In this document: positions 37,501-53,800 of the stretch, one piece after another
How positions within the stretch are numbered: position 1 is the stretch's first letter
How the letters are laid out: every line of letters starts with the position of its first letter
From: Onchocerca lupi
Taxonomy: Eukaryota > Nematoda > Chromadorea > Rhabditida > Onchocercidae
Direction: 5' to 3'
Assembly: GCA_028564675.1 (NCBI GenBank)
Contig: JAOVVO010000007.1
Span: forward strand, 186,001-250,000
DNA: 64,000 nt
Notes under the pieces: generated by a model
Seen by the model: the letters and a program-made list of their open reading frames with translations, nothing else
Databases searched by the model: none
Told to the model about the DNA's origin: nothing
Made by a program: the position numbers and the translations under genes

Positions 37501-40500
37501 ATATATTCTACTTCGCAGTTCTATATCTTTGCGCTGCCAATACACATCTCTACTATTTCTGTAATTTTATTATACCTTGGGCTGGACAAAGAGCATGCAA
37601 CAATTTAATGACCATCACTTACCTTCTCCAAATACTGCTTTTTTTAAAACAAACAATAATCTTTTTCCAGTCGCTACAAACATTTCTCACATAAAAGAAT
37701 CAGTTGAGCAATAACAAGTAATAATATAGTGCGCTATTCATTGGAAAATATATTTAAAAAATTGTTCCTTCATCATTTAGAGAAAAAAAAAAGTTTTTAT
37801 GAATGACAAGAAGCATGTTACTACTCACCCAAAACAGATTCGAGATTTATTCATAATTAATAATTTAAAACGTTCCCTTCACAAATCTTTTTGCTAATAG
37901 AAATGTTCTTCCCACAAATGCAAGAACTACGTTTAATTCATTTACCATTGTGCAATCACCATTTTATTAAACAAACTGATAAAAATGAATTTAAATTCAA
38001 TCACAACTGACAATTTTTCGCTACAGAGTTTCTGAACAAAAATTAGCAGATAATCAAAACTAAAAATAGAAAGATTTATTGACTGGTTCTTACTACTGTT
38101 TCTTATTCAACCAACCACTTTTTTGGTACTTAAATAAATAGCGAAGTAGAAATTTCATTGAATGGTGCTGCTATAGATGATGAAAAGTGATGGCACTAAA
38201 AAAATGTTAAAATGAAACAAAAATTTCATTCAATCGATCATTGCAAAGATAAAATAAAAGAAAAACGCTACCACCAAACCCAGTAATTTAAATGAATTCT
38301 CATGTACTCGAGAATGGCTAATCATTATAACAGAAAAGTTTCGGCAAGTTCTAAAAGATATTTACTGACCAAAAACAAGAAAATGATGTTGGACTATTCT
38401 CTGTATAAGGTCCCGTTTTTTTTACACTGAAGTAAGACAGAGTCAGTATTTTCTTTTAATTATCATACAAACGGTTGGCGCATCATCGTTGCATAAGCTA
38501 AAGACCGACAAATAGTTGCGTGTTTTTATGTCTGAAAACATAATTGCCGAACCAAAACTAACTGAACCACTATAACATCATAGTAGCAATTCTCATCTTA
38601 CTTGCAAAGCAAATAGATTTTAGATTGATGACAGAAACTTTTAAGATTTCTGGCATCCTTCTGCCACATTGCCAAAAATCAGTTTAGAACTGATCATTTC
38701 CATATACATTCTTGTACACCTGACAAAATCAATCAAATCATGTTAATTTGAATAGTATAGATAAAATGGAAAAATTATCAATTCATCATCCCTCTAAGCA
38801 AATGAAACATATTAATATAACATACAAATAATTAAACTGTAATGGTATTTCAGCGGGCAAGATAGAGTTACTTAAAACAGCAACATTTACACTTACCAGC
38901 GCGACAATTTTTTGCTGCGAAGTTGTACAAATCTGTAATATTATAAGCAAAATCACTATGATTCTCTTGTTCTCTTCATTTCAAAAAAGAAAAAAAAATA
39001 TAAAGTGTGGCCCAAAAATTTCATGCAAGCTTTATGGAAATAAAAAAAAAAAAAAAAGAAAAAAAAGAAATAAAGTGCAGAAATTAAAATATTGAGTGTT
39101 GTTACGAAAACGAAAAGCAAGCAAATAAACAATGTTTTAATTCAAGGAACAGTATGATATACAAACTTACACAAAGTATCTTTGTTGTTCAGTTCATAAT
39201 GAAATTGCTAAGCACAGAAACTTATCACAATTCAAAACATGAAAGAGTTATTCCATTTGTTAAAACGATAAATTGAAATAGGAATTGGTGCATACTAAAA
39301 AACCCACAACTGACTAGCCTTCTTAAAAATCTAAATCTGTTGACTAGAGCTACGCAAGTTGGTCGACTAAATCAAAAAATGATAATAAAACTTCTACAAT
39401 GTATTTTGTAGCCTACCGTAAAGTAAAAAAAAAAACTTAAAAACTGGAGAGTATTCAAGGCTAAGCACTGGTTTTTTACGAAAACAGGAAAACCAACAAT
39501 GAGAAAAGGATGAAATAACTAAAAAGGTAAACTAAAATTTTAAAAATACAAAAGGGAAGGCAATGACTATTTTCAGTATCTAATTCTATACTTTATTTGT
39601 ATATAAATTTAGAAGGTAAAAAAACTTCCACATTCCTATCTGGTAACGAAAATAATTATTGGAAATCAGAAAAAACTTTTCAGAGACATAGTATAAGCCA
39701 AACAATCCAAAATTTAAACACAATCCCGGAAAATGGATGAGGCCTTTGCAGAATCAAATAGGACTATAATAATGAGAATTTCGCCGAAAAATATTACAAA
39801 TCTCATTGTCAGAGTTAGCAAAAACTGATGAAAAATGATCAGTTTTTTATAGTCGAGTTACTCAAGTCAGGGTACAAGTGATTTTAGTAAATATCAATTA
39901 CTTCAGGAATTCTTTAAATTTATTCAGAAATTATTCAATAATCGACTGGAGATCTGTTCATTGAAGGAAACCTCTTGCTACAAAACATATGCTTTTCCAT
40001 CGCAAATGAAATCTCCATAATTTGGAAACCAGTTATTGCGCTATCCTTTACAATATTGTGCAATGCGTCAATATAACGTCATTTCCGCCAAAAAATCACG
40101 AAAAGCCGAAATTTGTCCTATCAAATGCATACTATGTGTCAGCGAAAGCTACCAACATAATCTTTTGTTATCAATAAAATCAGGAACTATTTTTTACATG
40201 AGATTTTCATAACGACAGTCGGATGAGACTGAATACTTCTCAAATCCATTAAGATTTTTTGTTCTTTCGGAGTCGATTAGTTTTTCTTTTTTTAGATTTA
40301 TTTGAAAGAGACAATAAATGGAATAGAAATCAGTTATTTCTATCAGTCATTCTAAAACGATTAACTTGGAGTGGGTAAAATTTTTGGAAACAAACAGGAA
40401 TGGAATTAAATCTTGAATTTCACGGAATTTTCAGGAAGACCAATAGATACACCATTTGAACTGCTGAAGCCAAATGTAACACAGAACCAATCTTAGTTTG

Positions 40501-43500
40501 AATAAATCAAGAGTAAGAGTAATAAGCTATTAGAAAAAGAAAAAGCGGAGATGTTTAGTTAATCATTCAATTTTATAATTTCTTTTTTGAACAAAGAATG
40601 AGATATTCACAAATTTTTGAGATTTTTGATGTTAACACACGAAGAAAAATAAAAACAAATATTGACGCACAAACAAGGAGCTTTTCAAGCGGACAGAATA
40701 GCATTTTTCAAACATGTGATATGCATCCACTGTTGCTGTTGAAGCTTTTCCTCTGATATTTTATGCTTAGATTTTGATACCGGTTCTTTGGTTTGGGAGC
40801 AGAGAGATTAGTTGCTGTGAGAAAATAAAGGAAAATGGAAAATATGGAACTTACTCGTTGCCAAAATGCGTATTTTCGTTATCCCAACAATATGCGTTTA
40901 GCCTATACAGATTTTATCAAAACACATACCTCTACTTGGTGTACCACTTCAATTATATTTCATTATGATATATTATTTAAATTATTTACGGCAAATCTTC
41001 ACTGTTGAAAAATAAAAAGGATTGTTTGAAAGTGAATAACACTACTCACCTTTCTTTCCTTTCGTTTTTCAGTACTTCGATCTCGTATTCGATCCTAAAA
41101 AATAAAATTTCGATATTAATTCATTCTCAATTGATAAAAGATATTAAAAATAAAATATCTAATAGGAAATCACTGAAAAAGAATGAGAAATAACTATTTA
41201 CTCATTAAGTCGCTCACCTTTCCTTTTTCCAAAACAGGAGACCGAGTTTTCTCTGCCAATTCACCATCTGCAACGGATCTTCTGTAGTTAGAAAATCAGT
41301 TTACTGATATATTTTTTTTAATCGAAGCATAAATTTTTTTCATCTTGAAACTATGAAAAAGAAGTTAAAGTTGTCAATAATCAGGAAATTGTGCAATGAT
41401 TTTGATATCATAAACATTGAAGTATAATTATATCATAGTATTTTCTGACTTTCACTAGTTAAAAGCATGTAACCTTCTATAGGAACCAGATCTGGTGCAT
41501 CCTTTTCAATCAGTGTCTGAATTTTCTGCCGTATTTCTTCATCGTCAACAACATTATCTTCATCCGCTGGCATTTCATCGGATGCTAAAATTTCAGGAGG
41601 TAAATTTTTCTCTACGCGTTTTCTTGCAACATACTCTTTGACCATTGTTCGTGTTTTGTCATCAATCTGCAAATTATGCGCATTATTACATGACAAGAAA
41701 GTAGAATTTAAAAAAAAAAACTCCAATATAATTTATGACAAACCATACAAGAACTTTTGCGACATTAACTGCTTTTTCTTACTTCCAATTTAATTTCGAA
41801 CAATATGCCTTCTCGATATCGTTAAGTTTTTATTCAAGGTATTTCTATCAATGCATATGCTTTTGTTCCGTTTTTTTGCTTCTATAAGGAAATCTTCATT
41901 TAAAAACTAACCTTAACTACTAATTTCTTTTCGGCGAGTGGATAATCATGCAAAATTCGTAAAGCTCGCATTGTACCAAATGGACTTTCAAATTCACAAA
42001 AACCAAATGCTTGAAATTTGCCATTTGAGCCTTGAATGCGTTTCCATGTTGCAACTGCACCACATTCCTTCAAAATTTCAAAGATCCATTAAGTCTAGTA
42101 CACCAACAATGGAATGAAGTCAATCGAAAACTAGATTTTAGTTAATATTAGAGACTCTCTGAATGGTTTTGAGCAAATAAAAAATAAAAAAACCAAGCAC
42201 AATATTTAATTAAAAAGAATTTATGAACCTGAACTTACTATTTAACAATGCACTGTATCAATAACATCCTGAACTATCGAAAATTTACTTCTTTCTATGC
42301 TAGTTTACCCTTACTTTAATTAATCATACACTATCTACAAACTAAACAATTGCTGTGCATTATTCAAAACATATTTACCGTCAAAATAGCTCGTATTAGC
42401 TCGTTGCCACATTTCTCATTTATATTACCAACAAAAACTGTCGTAACTGGTGGTTTTTCTGGAGGCTGAAATTAAACTTCATTTAATTTATGTACGAAAA
42501 AACTAATAAAATTGCAGTTTTTTTTCCTCCTCATCTTTTTTGATAACAGAATAATGTAGCGAAAAATAACTGATATACCTTAGGTTGTGGTGCGGGTGGT
42601 GCCGCCATCCGTTGTGCAGCAGCTGCAGCCATGATAGGATTAGGCATAAAGTAAGGATTCGGAAAAGGCACTAAAATTATGTCGATTTGAAATGTAATAA
42701 ATTCATTCAAACTTATGAAAGATTGGTCTGAATTAACTGAAACAAAATAATGGGAGGGAAATTACTTGTTACAATCAATTAAGTTACGTTTATTTCAAAA
42801 ATTGAAAAACTTCTATCGCAAAAAAAAAAAAAAAAACTTCTATAGTGCCTAATGCTTCCAATAAAAGAAAAAACTTCGCAATTCCGAATATATACACTTA
42901 AGTCAAAGGTATTAACGGAAAATCACCAAATAAAGAAAACATCAAACTCCCGGAGGAAAAATCTATCCAAATCAATTCTTGAAGCATTTTCATACACTTA
43001 AAAATATTATACGACGATAGCATGAAATAATTGCGTGTACACTGAAAGATAATATAAGTGGATAAGGTAAAATACTTGCAAAAAAATCTATAAATGTATT
43101 CAAATTACCATAGTATGAGACTCTGAACAAAACCAGCATATTCAAGTCATAACTGATTTAACTGATGGAAGAATTGTGGTTGAATAATTTCAGTGAGATG
43201 AAATTTACAGTGAAAAAAGAAGAAAATATCACAAATTTTTAAACTGAAGTTAACAGAGACCAATCGAAGCTGTCAGCATTATTATTACTATCGATTGGTT
43301 TGGCGAATTCAGTGTGGTGTTGCATATCAAGATTGTGAATAAATTTATAAAAAGCTGGATTAAAAAGTTTCTAGAAAATAGGTCAATGAAAGAAACCAAA
43401 TGAAAGATTAAAAGGATACGATATTCAGATTTGTTCTCAAACTATTGAATTACTAAATGATTCCAACAATTATTCAGCTCGTTTAATCCTACTCATTAAA

Positions 43501-45216
43501 GTTCAAAAGTTTATAGTGTGGAATATATATATATATATATAACTCAACTGCATTCTTTGCAGTTAGAAACACTGCAAACATTCGAAGACTATGACACAGA
43601 AAAGAAAGTTAAAAAGCAAGATTTCACTAAATGATATATGGACTTTTTATTAATTTCAACCTATATTTTTTTCATAGAAATTTGATTTTTGAAAAAATTG
43701 GAATTTATTTTGTTTCCAATTAAATGGAAAACCATATCTTGAAACCCCAACAATATCTGAAAAAATTTGATTTGATATTTTAAATTCTCAACCTTTGATC
43801 TCTTTACTGTTCTTATTCTGACTTCGAAAATGTCGACATGATTGTTAGGTGCGACAGCAACGAATCTTTCAACCTAACAGTTAGAATGCTACATTCCATT
43901 GTGAAGAAATGATCAATACAATATTATCTGATACTAAGCATAACTGTATGTTCTGAAGCTAAAAGAATGCAATTATATGAAGTTAGAATAAGTGAGGAGA
44001 AGAGGAGAAATTCATGAAAAGCTGCAAATAATTTTTGAAACCTAAGGTTAGTAAAAATAGCAGTTCAAAATTCAATAAATATGCAATCTAAGAGATACTA
44101 CCAAATTGTAGGAGGCGGAAGGAAAGAATGCTTCAGTAAAGAATCCTCTATCTTAGTTGATCATAAGCTTTTAACAATTTCGTTGAAATTAGAAAAGCTT
44201 TCGAGATCTAATAATCGAATGCCTCAAGATATCAAGATACCGGGAAAGTCACTTAAAAGACTGAAAAAAAAACGGAAAAATAAAACTAAAAAAAAAAAAG
44301 AATTCAACGTCAAAGACATTTTCAAATAAAATTTCAAAATCTGAATAGCAGCAGTAATTTTTCTTGCTGCGGCTTTACAAAGAACAATTTGCTTTCATGA
44401 AAAAAAAGTGGGAAAATGGAATTTATAACTGTAAATGATTCTGTATATTATTACTTATGTTCCAAAAAATCTTGTCATTCGAATTAATAGCAACAAAAAA
44501 TAGTGATAATGATAAGAATCAAAATTACATAATCGAATCATAAACTGAATAGAGATCACTTGAAAAGGACGTCCTTTAGAATTTTTCAATATTTCCATTA
44601 CAACAGATATGTTAGAGAACTGAAAATTTTTTGGAGACCAATTAATGTTATAATTTATAAGGATGGGCAAATGATGCTGTGTAAGAAAAGTGAATAACAA
44701 GTAGGCTGAATATTAAGATATATCTCGTGCTTCCTTTGAGAAAGGAAATAAAAAAAAAAAGCGAGCGCCATAAGCTGCAATGATTACAGTAGATGACAAA
44801 AAATCCGAAAATGTTAGGTACTTCACAAATTAAGACCATCTAAACAACATATCAAGTGCCAAAGTAAACAGTTTAATTAGGAAAAAGCAACAATTTACTA
44901 CAAAATTCGATCAAAATGAGATAATTCTAAGATGCCAGTGGCATCACTTTTCCTAACAATTTGTATGATTAAGCACTCAGTATTACAAATCAAGACAATA
45001 CTGATTGCTTACCATACAAATTATTAAGAAAAGTAATGTATTAATGGCAATAAACTATAGCTAATTACCATTACAATCACAAATGTTATGCCCTAATAAG
45101 ACGCTCCTAAATCTTCAAAGATTCAAATGTTTTGAAAACTCACTCATCGGTGTCATTGGTGGGATTTGAACACCGTAAGCTGGAATCATACCAGGAAATC
45201 TTGGTGGAATAGCCAT
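34554..45216 (-). CDS. rbm-25: RNA-binding splicing regulator RBM25 (RRM + PWI)
   Basis: U1 snRNP-associated splicing regulator. Seventeen exons join in phase: 45216-45144, 42670-42579, 42465-42379, 42067-41912, 41666-41474, 41267-41218, 41094-41050, 37427-37309, 37051-36920, 36849-36792, 36590-36397, 36153-35982, 35894-35696, 35528-35302, 35203-35063, 34972-34844, 34652-34554, giving 721 residues (human 843). A Pro/Met-rich start precedes an RRM at about 62-136 (RNP2 TTVFVGNI, RNP1 KFQAFGFCEF). Next come RS-rich and RE/KE-rich segments, the family signature EAKKLKHFLEDYDDER and an acidic stretch. A C-terminal PWI domain holds KPWVSKK, YIGEEEASLVDFV and KMWRLLIYE. The intron after 36920 begins with GC (AG/gcaatt). 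Introns of 2.5 kb and 3.6 kb interrupt the 5' half; extra small exons in them cannot be excluded. It diverges from KRR1. Confidence 0.94.
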
Positions 45217-45727
45217 CGAAATAATAAACAGTACAAATCCTGAAAAAAAAAGTTTTTTTTTTTTTTTTTTTTACTGCAAGTCCTAAGATTCTTGCTTATC
45301 TATTTATCACTTGACAGGAAAGAAATTTATTATCTCTCTCGTGTCAAGTGAAAAACAGAATAAATAGACAGTGGAAAAAACAGCCATTTACAAGTGACAA
45401 CTCTGCCAACAGCTAAAATTCATTTCACAAAAACTCCTGAAACCACCGTTCCTCATTGACCGCAAGATGTGATAATCGACCAAGTATAACGAGATTAATA
45501 TACTCGGTGTACTACTGTTTTGAAACGTAGAAGAGGCAATATGCAATAAATTATAGGGTGCGTCTCTGAAAATTTGCCGAAATTTTTATTTGTGGTGAAC
45601 GTCACCTGTTCTGAATTTCGGTACCTCAAGAAATGCTTTCATGTAGAAGGATCATAACCGATACCTTTCAAGATAAATATTATTTGATTTTCAACTCTAT
45701 TCATCAGTTTTTCTCTGCAGAACTTCC
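45217..45727. promoter_or_regulatory. Shared upstream interval of rbm-25 and KRR1
   Basis: About 0.5 kb between the start codons of two divergent RNA-processing genes. It holds an A/T-run at 45242-45272 and a near-palindrome, ctatttatcacttgac at 45299-45314 against gtcaagtgaaaaacagaataaatag at 45344-45368. A shared bidirectional promoter is inferred from the layout. Confidence 0.5.
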
Positions 45728-47986
<2,259 letters not shown>

Positions 47987-50637
47987 TGAGTCTTTATTGA
48001 CGAATTTGTATACCATATTGAGGATTTTGATTTATTGAGGTATATCCGTATTCCCGTTAGTGGTAACAATTGCGATATTTTTCAAAGCATAAATGACATT
48101 TTTGTTTTAGTTTAAAAGCAATCCTTACCTTTATGTCTGTATCCTATGAAATTTAATGATTTATTCAGATATCTTTGCGTCTTAATATAATAGCTTTTGG
48201 CTTAAAATATTTAATATGCTTCTAATGCTTTTTTATCTTTAACATAAAATATGAAGAGAATGATGTCAGCGCTATTTGCATGTCCAAATATTCGACATGT
48301 ATCGGAAATGTGGATTACTGGAATTAGAATATGCATGTATAAATGCCCTTGGGTCTTGTTTTAGAGGATAATTGCATGACAGTTTCCCATTTATCTTCTT
48401 TTCCAATTTATTTCATTTTTATTTCCCAAAAATTATCGTTAGCTGCAGTTTTAAAAATTCGTTCCTCTCCTAATACTGCTTAGCATATTTTTGTTTTCAA
48501 AACCCAAGAATCCAATTTTTAGAAATCCAAGTATGCCAAAATTTGTTACTTTTTTTAACTCTTGATTGTGTATCGTCAGAATGATTTGTGGTAGTAACAA
48601 CAAATAGTTGATGTGCTTCTTAACATAGTTCTGGAAATACTGGTAGAATTCGTGTGTTAATGTGTTTCTGACTTGAAATTATGTTGAATCATCATAATTT
48701 CCGCCGATTTTTAAAGATTACAGTATCACGCAGTCTGATTATTCATTTTCCTATTATTTATCATTTTTGTTGAAGCCTTTATACATTTGAATTATTAGAA
48801 CTTAGACAGCTTCATTTTTCTTCGTATTTGCATACAGATTGTGTTTTTGAAGAAAATAACATTTTAAATGAAGTATGTTGAAGTCAACATTAGAAATAGT
48901 ACTTTGAAATCAAAACACTTTTTACAATATCAGCTTTCTCTCTCTTTCAATGAAAACGCAATCTTCGTCAAAAGGTCATAAGATTCGGATAGTATTGTTC
49001 CCACTTGTAACTAAAATCTTTGTAAAGGAAAGGGCAAAAGATTGAGGATGATACAGAAGCAATGAATCATGAAAAATGATAAGGATAAAAACGAATTTGA
49101 AATTCATACACATAATTGTTAAGAATAAAATGAGTAACTTGACATGAAAAATTTTTCGATAACTCTTTTACCGTAAACATAATGTTTTGGAGTACAGTGG
49201 GTTTTCTGAAAATGTCCAGGTTTCGCTAACGCCAATAAATTGCAGATTCCGAACTACCAATTACTTTTTAGAAATATTTCTGCAGATCAGTGATATATAA
49301 AATATTTCCTTTATCAGTGTTGCAAATTCGAACAGCACAACATATGCTTCATATTTTACTTTTGTAATACTGGTAAATTTTTCATTATAATTGATTTTAT
49401 CTTTTAAATATTTTTATGTTTTTCGAAGGTTCTCTGAATCATGAGCAATTTCCTACCTATTTAATTCCACTTTGTTTTAGAATATTCCTTAAGAAATGCA
49501 GGGCGAAAGGAAAAGAAGTGCTTTTTTTACTTTTTCGGTAGCACAGTTTTGAAGTATTTTCGGCATCTGAAATTATGCAAGAGGACAATAATTCAGGATT
49601 GACAGAAAGAAATTTTAGTGAAACATTTTATTTCTTTCAGGTTTTTTTCAGCATTTGAGAGAAATCATTCGCAAAAAAGAGCAACTAATGGCTATTTTGA
49701 CTTGTTTCAATGAACGCAACTGTTCTGCGCTAACCAGATTTATTTTTTGACTCTGGGCTGGAATTTGACAATTTGTTGTTTCAGGATTTAGGATTATGTG
49801 AAAATGATGTATTAGAAAAGATATTAATTTCAGATTCTATTCAGTTTTATGCTGTATTTGATCAAACGATTAAATTTTTGATAACTTTTGTTGAACTCGA
49901 TCTGAACTAAATCCCTTTTTCCAAAATCTTACATTTTCCTTATTTATTTGCTGCAGTTTTTATTTCTCTTAATCAAATATTTGTTAATAATTATAACGCC
50001 GACGATTCCGCACCGATTATACCCTTTTCACCTTTCAAATTTTTTTATGTAAAAATTTTTTAGAATTTTGATCTCTTTCTAACCATTTTCACTTTTTTTT
50101 AAATAGATTTTACTCTATTTCAAGCATTTAATTTTATCTTTGGAATATATTCAACTTTTAAAACGACATACTAAATTGAAACATTGTATGAATTTATTTT
50201 AGATAAAATTTTGTAAATTAACTTATTATTTTTAGTGATTAACTTATCTTCGTGAGTCAAATAATTGCCTGATTTGCTTAGCCATGAATTTCTTTCCATT
50301 TTCGGACTTGCAAAATGCTATTTAGTTATACGTTTCAAATGATTGTTAATATGAAATAAGGGACAGAAAATGGGAGAGAAATATTAAAACATTAGTACAT
50401 TCTAATTCCAAAAATTTTTTCGGAATTTTTCTTTCCAAAAATCTACCAAAAAAATCTGTAATGATTCAGAATGACCAATTTTCCGAAGAATTTTAAACTC
50501 ATCTTTCTTAGAATCCTTTCCTTGTCCTTTGGAAAATATAGTAGATATAATTTTTATTTGGGAATCCTTATTTCGATCGTGATCAATAATTTTTGCGGCT
50601 TGTTTATCTTCTTACATCTTCATTTCAAAACTAATCT

Positions 50638-50850
50638 ATGTCACCATCGATTAAGTCCGAACAATGGATTGTCATTATCTTTCACATAATCATATGTCAA
50701 TCACATTGTTTAAATCAACATGATTTAGTCAGAACAGAACAATATATGAATGAGGAACTAAATTTAAAGTTTAGAAATCATTGGAGAAATAAAGTCCTTA
50801 GAAAATCTGATCTGGACAGCTCACGAAAATGTGGAAATGCTAACGATTAA
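50638..50850 (+). CDS. Possible small secreted peptide (hypothetical)
   Basis: A 70-codon frame starting MSPSIKSEQW has a hydrophobic core IVIIFHIIIC followed by QSHC-LNQ. This is a layout like a signal peptide. The rest is charged and hydrophilic with a single later Cys. No splice acceptor, homologue or poly-A signal supports it, and frames of this size arise by chance here. It may equally be part of a larger unspliced region or not a gene. Confidence 0.2.
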   Translation: MSPSIKSEQWIVIIFHIIICQSHCLNQHDLVRTEQYMNEELNLKFRNHWRNKVLRKSDLDSSRKCGNAND

Positions 50851-53800
50851 GAAATATCGAAGAAATGAACGGAAGCAAATGCTTTGTAAGCTTCAAATGA
50901 TTTGTAGAAACTTTCATGCAAAAGTTGGAAAAAAAGTTATAAATAATTAAATTAACAGATGAAAGGAAACAATTTTGTTTTATGAACTGAAAGAAAAACA
51001 TAATTCTATGGGATTTAATTCCTTTCTTAAGTGTTTTACGGAATTCCCACTGGGAAAAGAAGTTTTTTCTAACTTTTAATTGAGCAAAACTAAAAATTGC
51101 AATTCTCCATCATTGGGAATAGGGGCAAGATGAACAAATGCTTATGAACTGGAACATTTTTATAAAGAGACTAGATAATGGGCGCTTTGCCGATTCAAGG
51201 TTCTCACTTTTCAGTTCTGATTCCACCATATACTTAACGTTATTGAGATCTCTGGAAATTTCCGACAGAAATAAAAAGTTCTGTGATTTTTGAAGTAAAT
51301 TTGAATTCAATTTATTCGTAAAAACTTTCATCAAAAATAGTTGCAATAAGATTTCACATCGCACACTTTACTGATCAAAATTCATTGAAATACCATTTCA
51401 TGATTTCTGAATGAAAAAGAATGACATATCTGAGCTCTCCGGTTATCACAAAAGTGGAGTTCATAGCTGTGTCTAACTCATTGTTTTGATTCGTTCATTA
51501 ACTATTATTGTTATTCATTGCTGAAATATTTTTGCTCATAAAAGCATTGAAAAATGTAGCTTTGAAGCTTGAAGTCAGGTGTCTCCACTGGTATTAACTT
51601 CAGTTCTCATTCCTGTCTTTATCCCATTCCCTTCCTTCTCATAATTATTTTTTGTTTATTCAAGTTGGCTCAATTCCAAATTGCAACATTTTCAGCTAAA
51701 TGAATAATTAAGTTTGTGAACTTTTACTAATGCTACTCTGACACAGAGATTTAATACTGGGCACTTATCAGTTCTTTTGTGCACCGTTTAGAGAAAAAAA
51801 GCATCAAGAAGTAAAAAAATTATTGAAAATATTCTCAAATTAGCAAAAGAAAATTTGAAAATTAAAAAAATGCAAAATGAATGATATTTCTATTCTTTTC
51901 CATACAGTTGATGGAAAGCAAATAATTTACCGTTTGAAACTACCACGGATTTTATAACGGCATTAATGTTCAACATGCTTTAAAAGATTAGATCAGTCCA
52001 GTCGAAAACTGTTCCATCAAGGAAGCATCAAAATTCGAACAAACATTTGTTATTTACGTAAATAACTGGTTTAAATTTACTACCTTTGCTCAGAATTTCA
52101 CGATTTTTTAATGAATTCCGAAAAAAATGTCGCGATTTTGATTATTTGTTATTAAATTCAACACTAATATCATTTAATTTTGTCCCCATGAGCTGGTTTT
52201 TTTTTATGTGAGCTTTCATCTATATGTATTTTAATATTGATAGTTTTAAAAGTTAATGTCTCTTAATAATGTGAAAATTGACAAACTTTTATATCTAAAG
52301 ATATGTTACAATATTTTTTGTGATTCGATTTTATTAATTAATTTGCGAGCTATCCAACGCACTAATTCAAGCCTCCTAATAATGAATAAGCTGATAAGAA
52401 GTATGAAACGGAAAGTTTTTTCCTAATTTTTTTCTTTTAAAAAATTAAGTCAACTGATTTTAGATCAAATGATTAAATGACTACTACATTTTTAATTTGC
52501 TTTTAAATATTAACGTGTACGATACTTTTCCTATATCTTTGCTAATATGACATTCTTCCAATGATCGACGGTTCATCTCAAGAATGTTTCTTGTTTCAAA
52601 TTTCGTGAATGGAAGCTGCAACTGATCAGATAAAACAATAATAATTCTATCTTTTCTTTTTCAAACGATACTATTTGGCTTACTATGTAATTTTTATTTT
52701 TGAAATTCAGTGAACAATCTACAAAATGGAATGAGACCTTCCTCTGTTTAATATTTAGATGTCTTTAACTTAACAATCAATCAAGCTAAATGCTCTATTT
52801 TATGTTTTTCAGTGCAGGTCCAAGATTCTAATTTAAAATTATCAGGACCTCAAATTATAAGATGAACGAAAAATATGCCCTGTTGAAATTCAATGAATAG
52901 TTAAAAGGCTCTCTTTAAAAATGACAAGCCTTTTATGCTGAAAGTATCAAGAATTTATTAAAGTAGAGACTAAGCAAGAAATTCTATATTTTCATATCTT
53001 TTCTTCACATTGTCAGAATAAGTTTCATGTGAAATTTGTAATTTTGTCGCGTCAGTTTCAGTGTTTGATTAAATTGAAGTGTTGGTATTTCTATCAGCTT
53101 AGATTACCAATAAAAATGCCTATTTTTTATTGCACTTATTTTCAGCTAAGTTTTTGATGGTATTAAGTGGAATTGTATGAAATAGGAGAGTATTTACAAG
53201 ATTTTTTTAATATTCTCTTTTTTATCTTTTTTACTTTTTATTTGAATTTGTTGGATAATTAAATTAAATTTGATCGAAAAACATTGAGAAAAGATCCGAA
53301 AAATATATTATTTACGAGCAGTAGTACTTCTTGCAAGACGCAAAAGCAATAGACAGATATTTTTGCTATGCCATTTCTTCGTTTTGTTTTATTTTATTCC
53401 CTATCTCAAAAGATTGCTTTATAAAAGTAAAGTTTTCGAGAATTTGACATACTGCATGAGATGGACAAAAGTTTGGAAAATGAAGTTTAAAGTGGCTAAG
53501 TCGTTCTAAACAGTTCCCATCAGTTATTTTTGGAATAGTAATTTCATCCATTATCAGCTAATATTTCTCCGATCACCGATTAATTCTAAGTTTTTAAATT
53601 TCGAATAACACTCCCTAAATAGTAATTTCAACTGTTATGGCTATTATCGTTGTTGTCACAATTGCTGATTTGTCAATTCTATAATTTTTCATTATCATTG
53701 AGAACCAAACATGAATTATTCGCATAAAAATAGATTAAGCAAATAAATATCTCTATCTATGTGTCAGTAAATTGTTTACTTCAGCTAGAACCTACCAAAT

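Noticed and set aside
53366..53551. 61-codon minus-strand frame with ATG
   Set aside because: No homology recognised and no signals around it; such frames are expected by chance in this composition.
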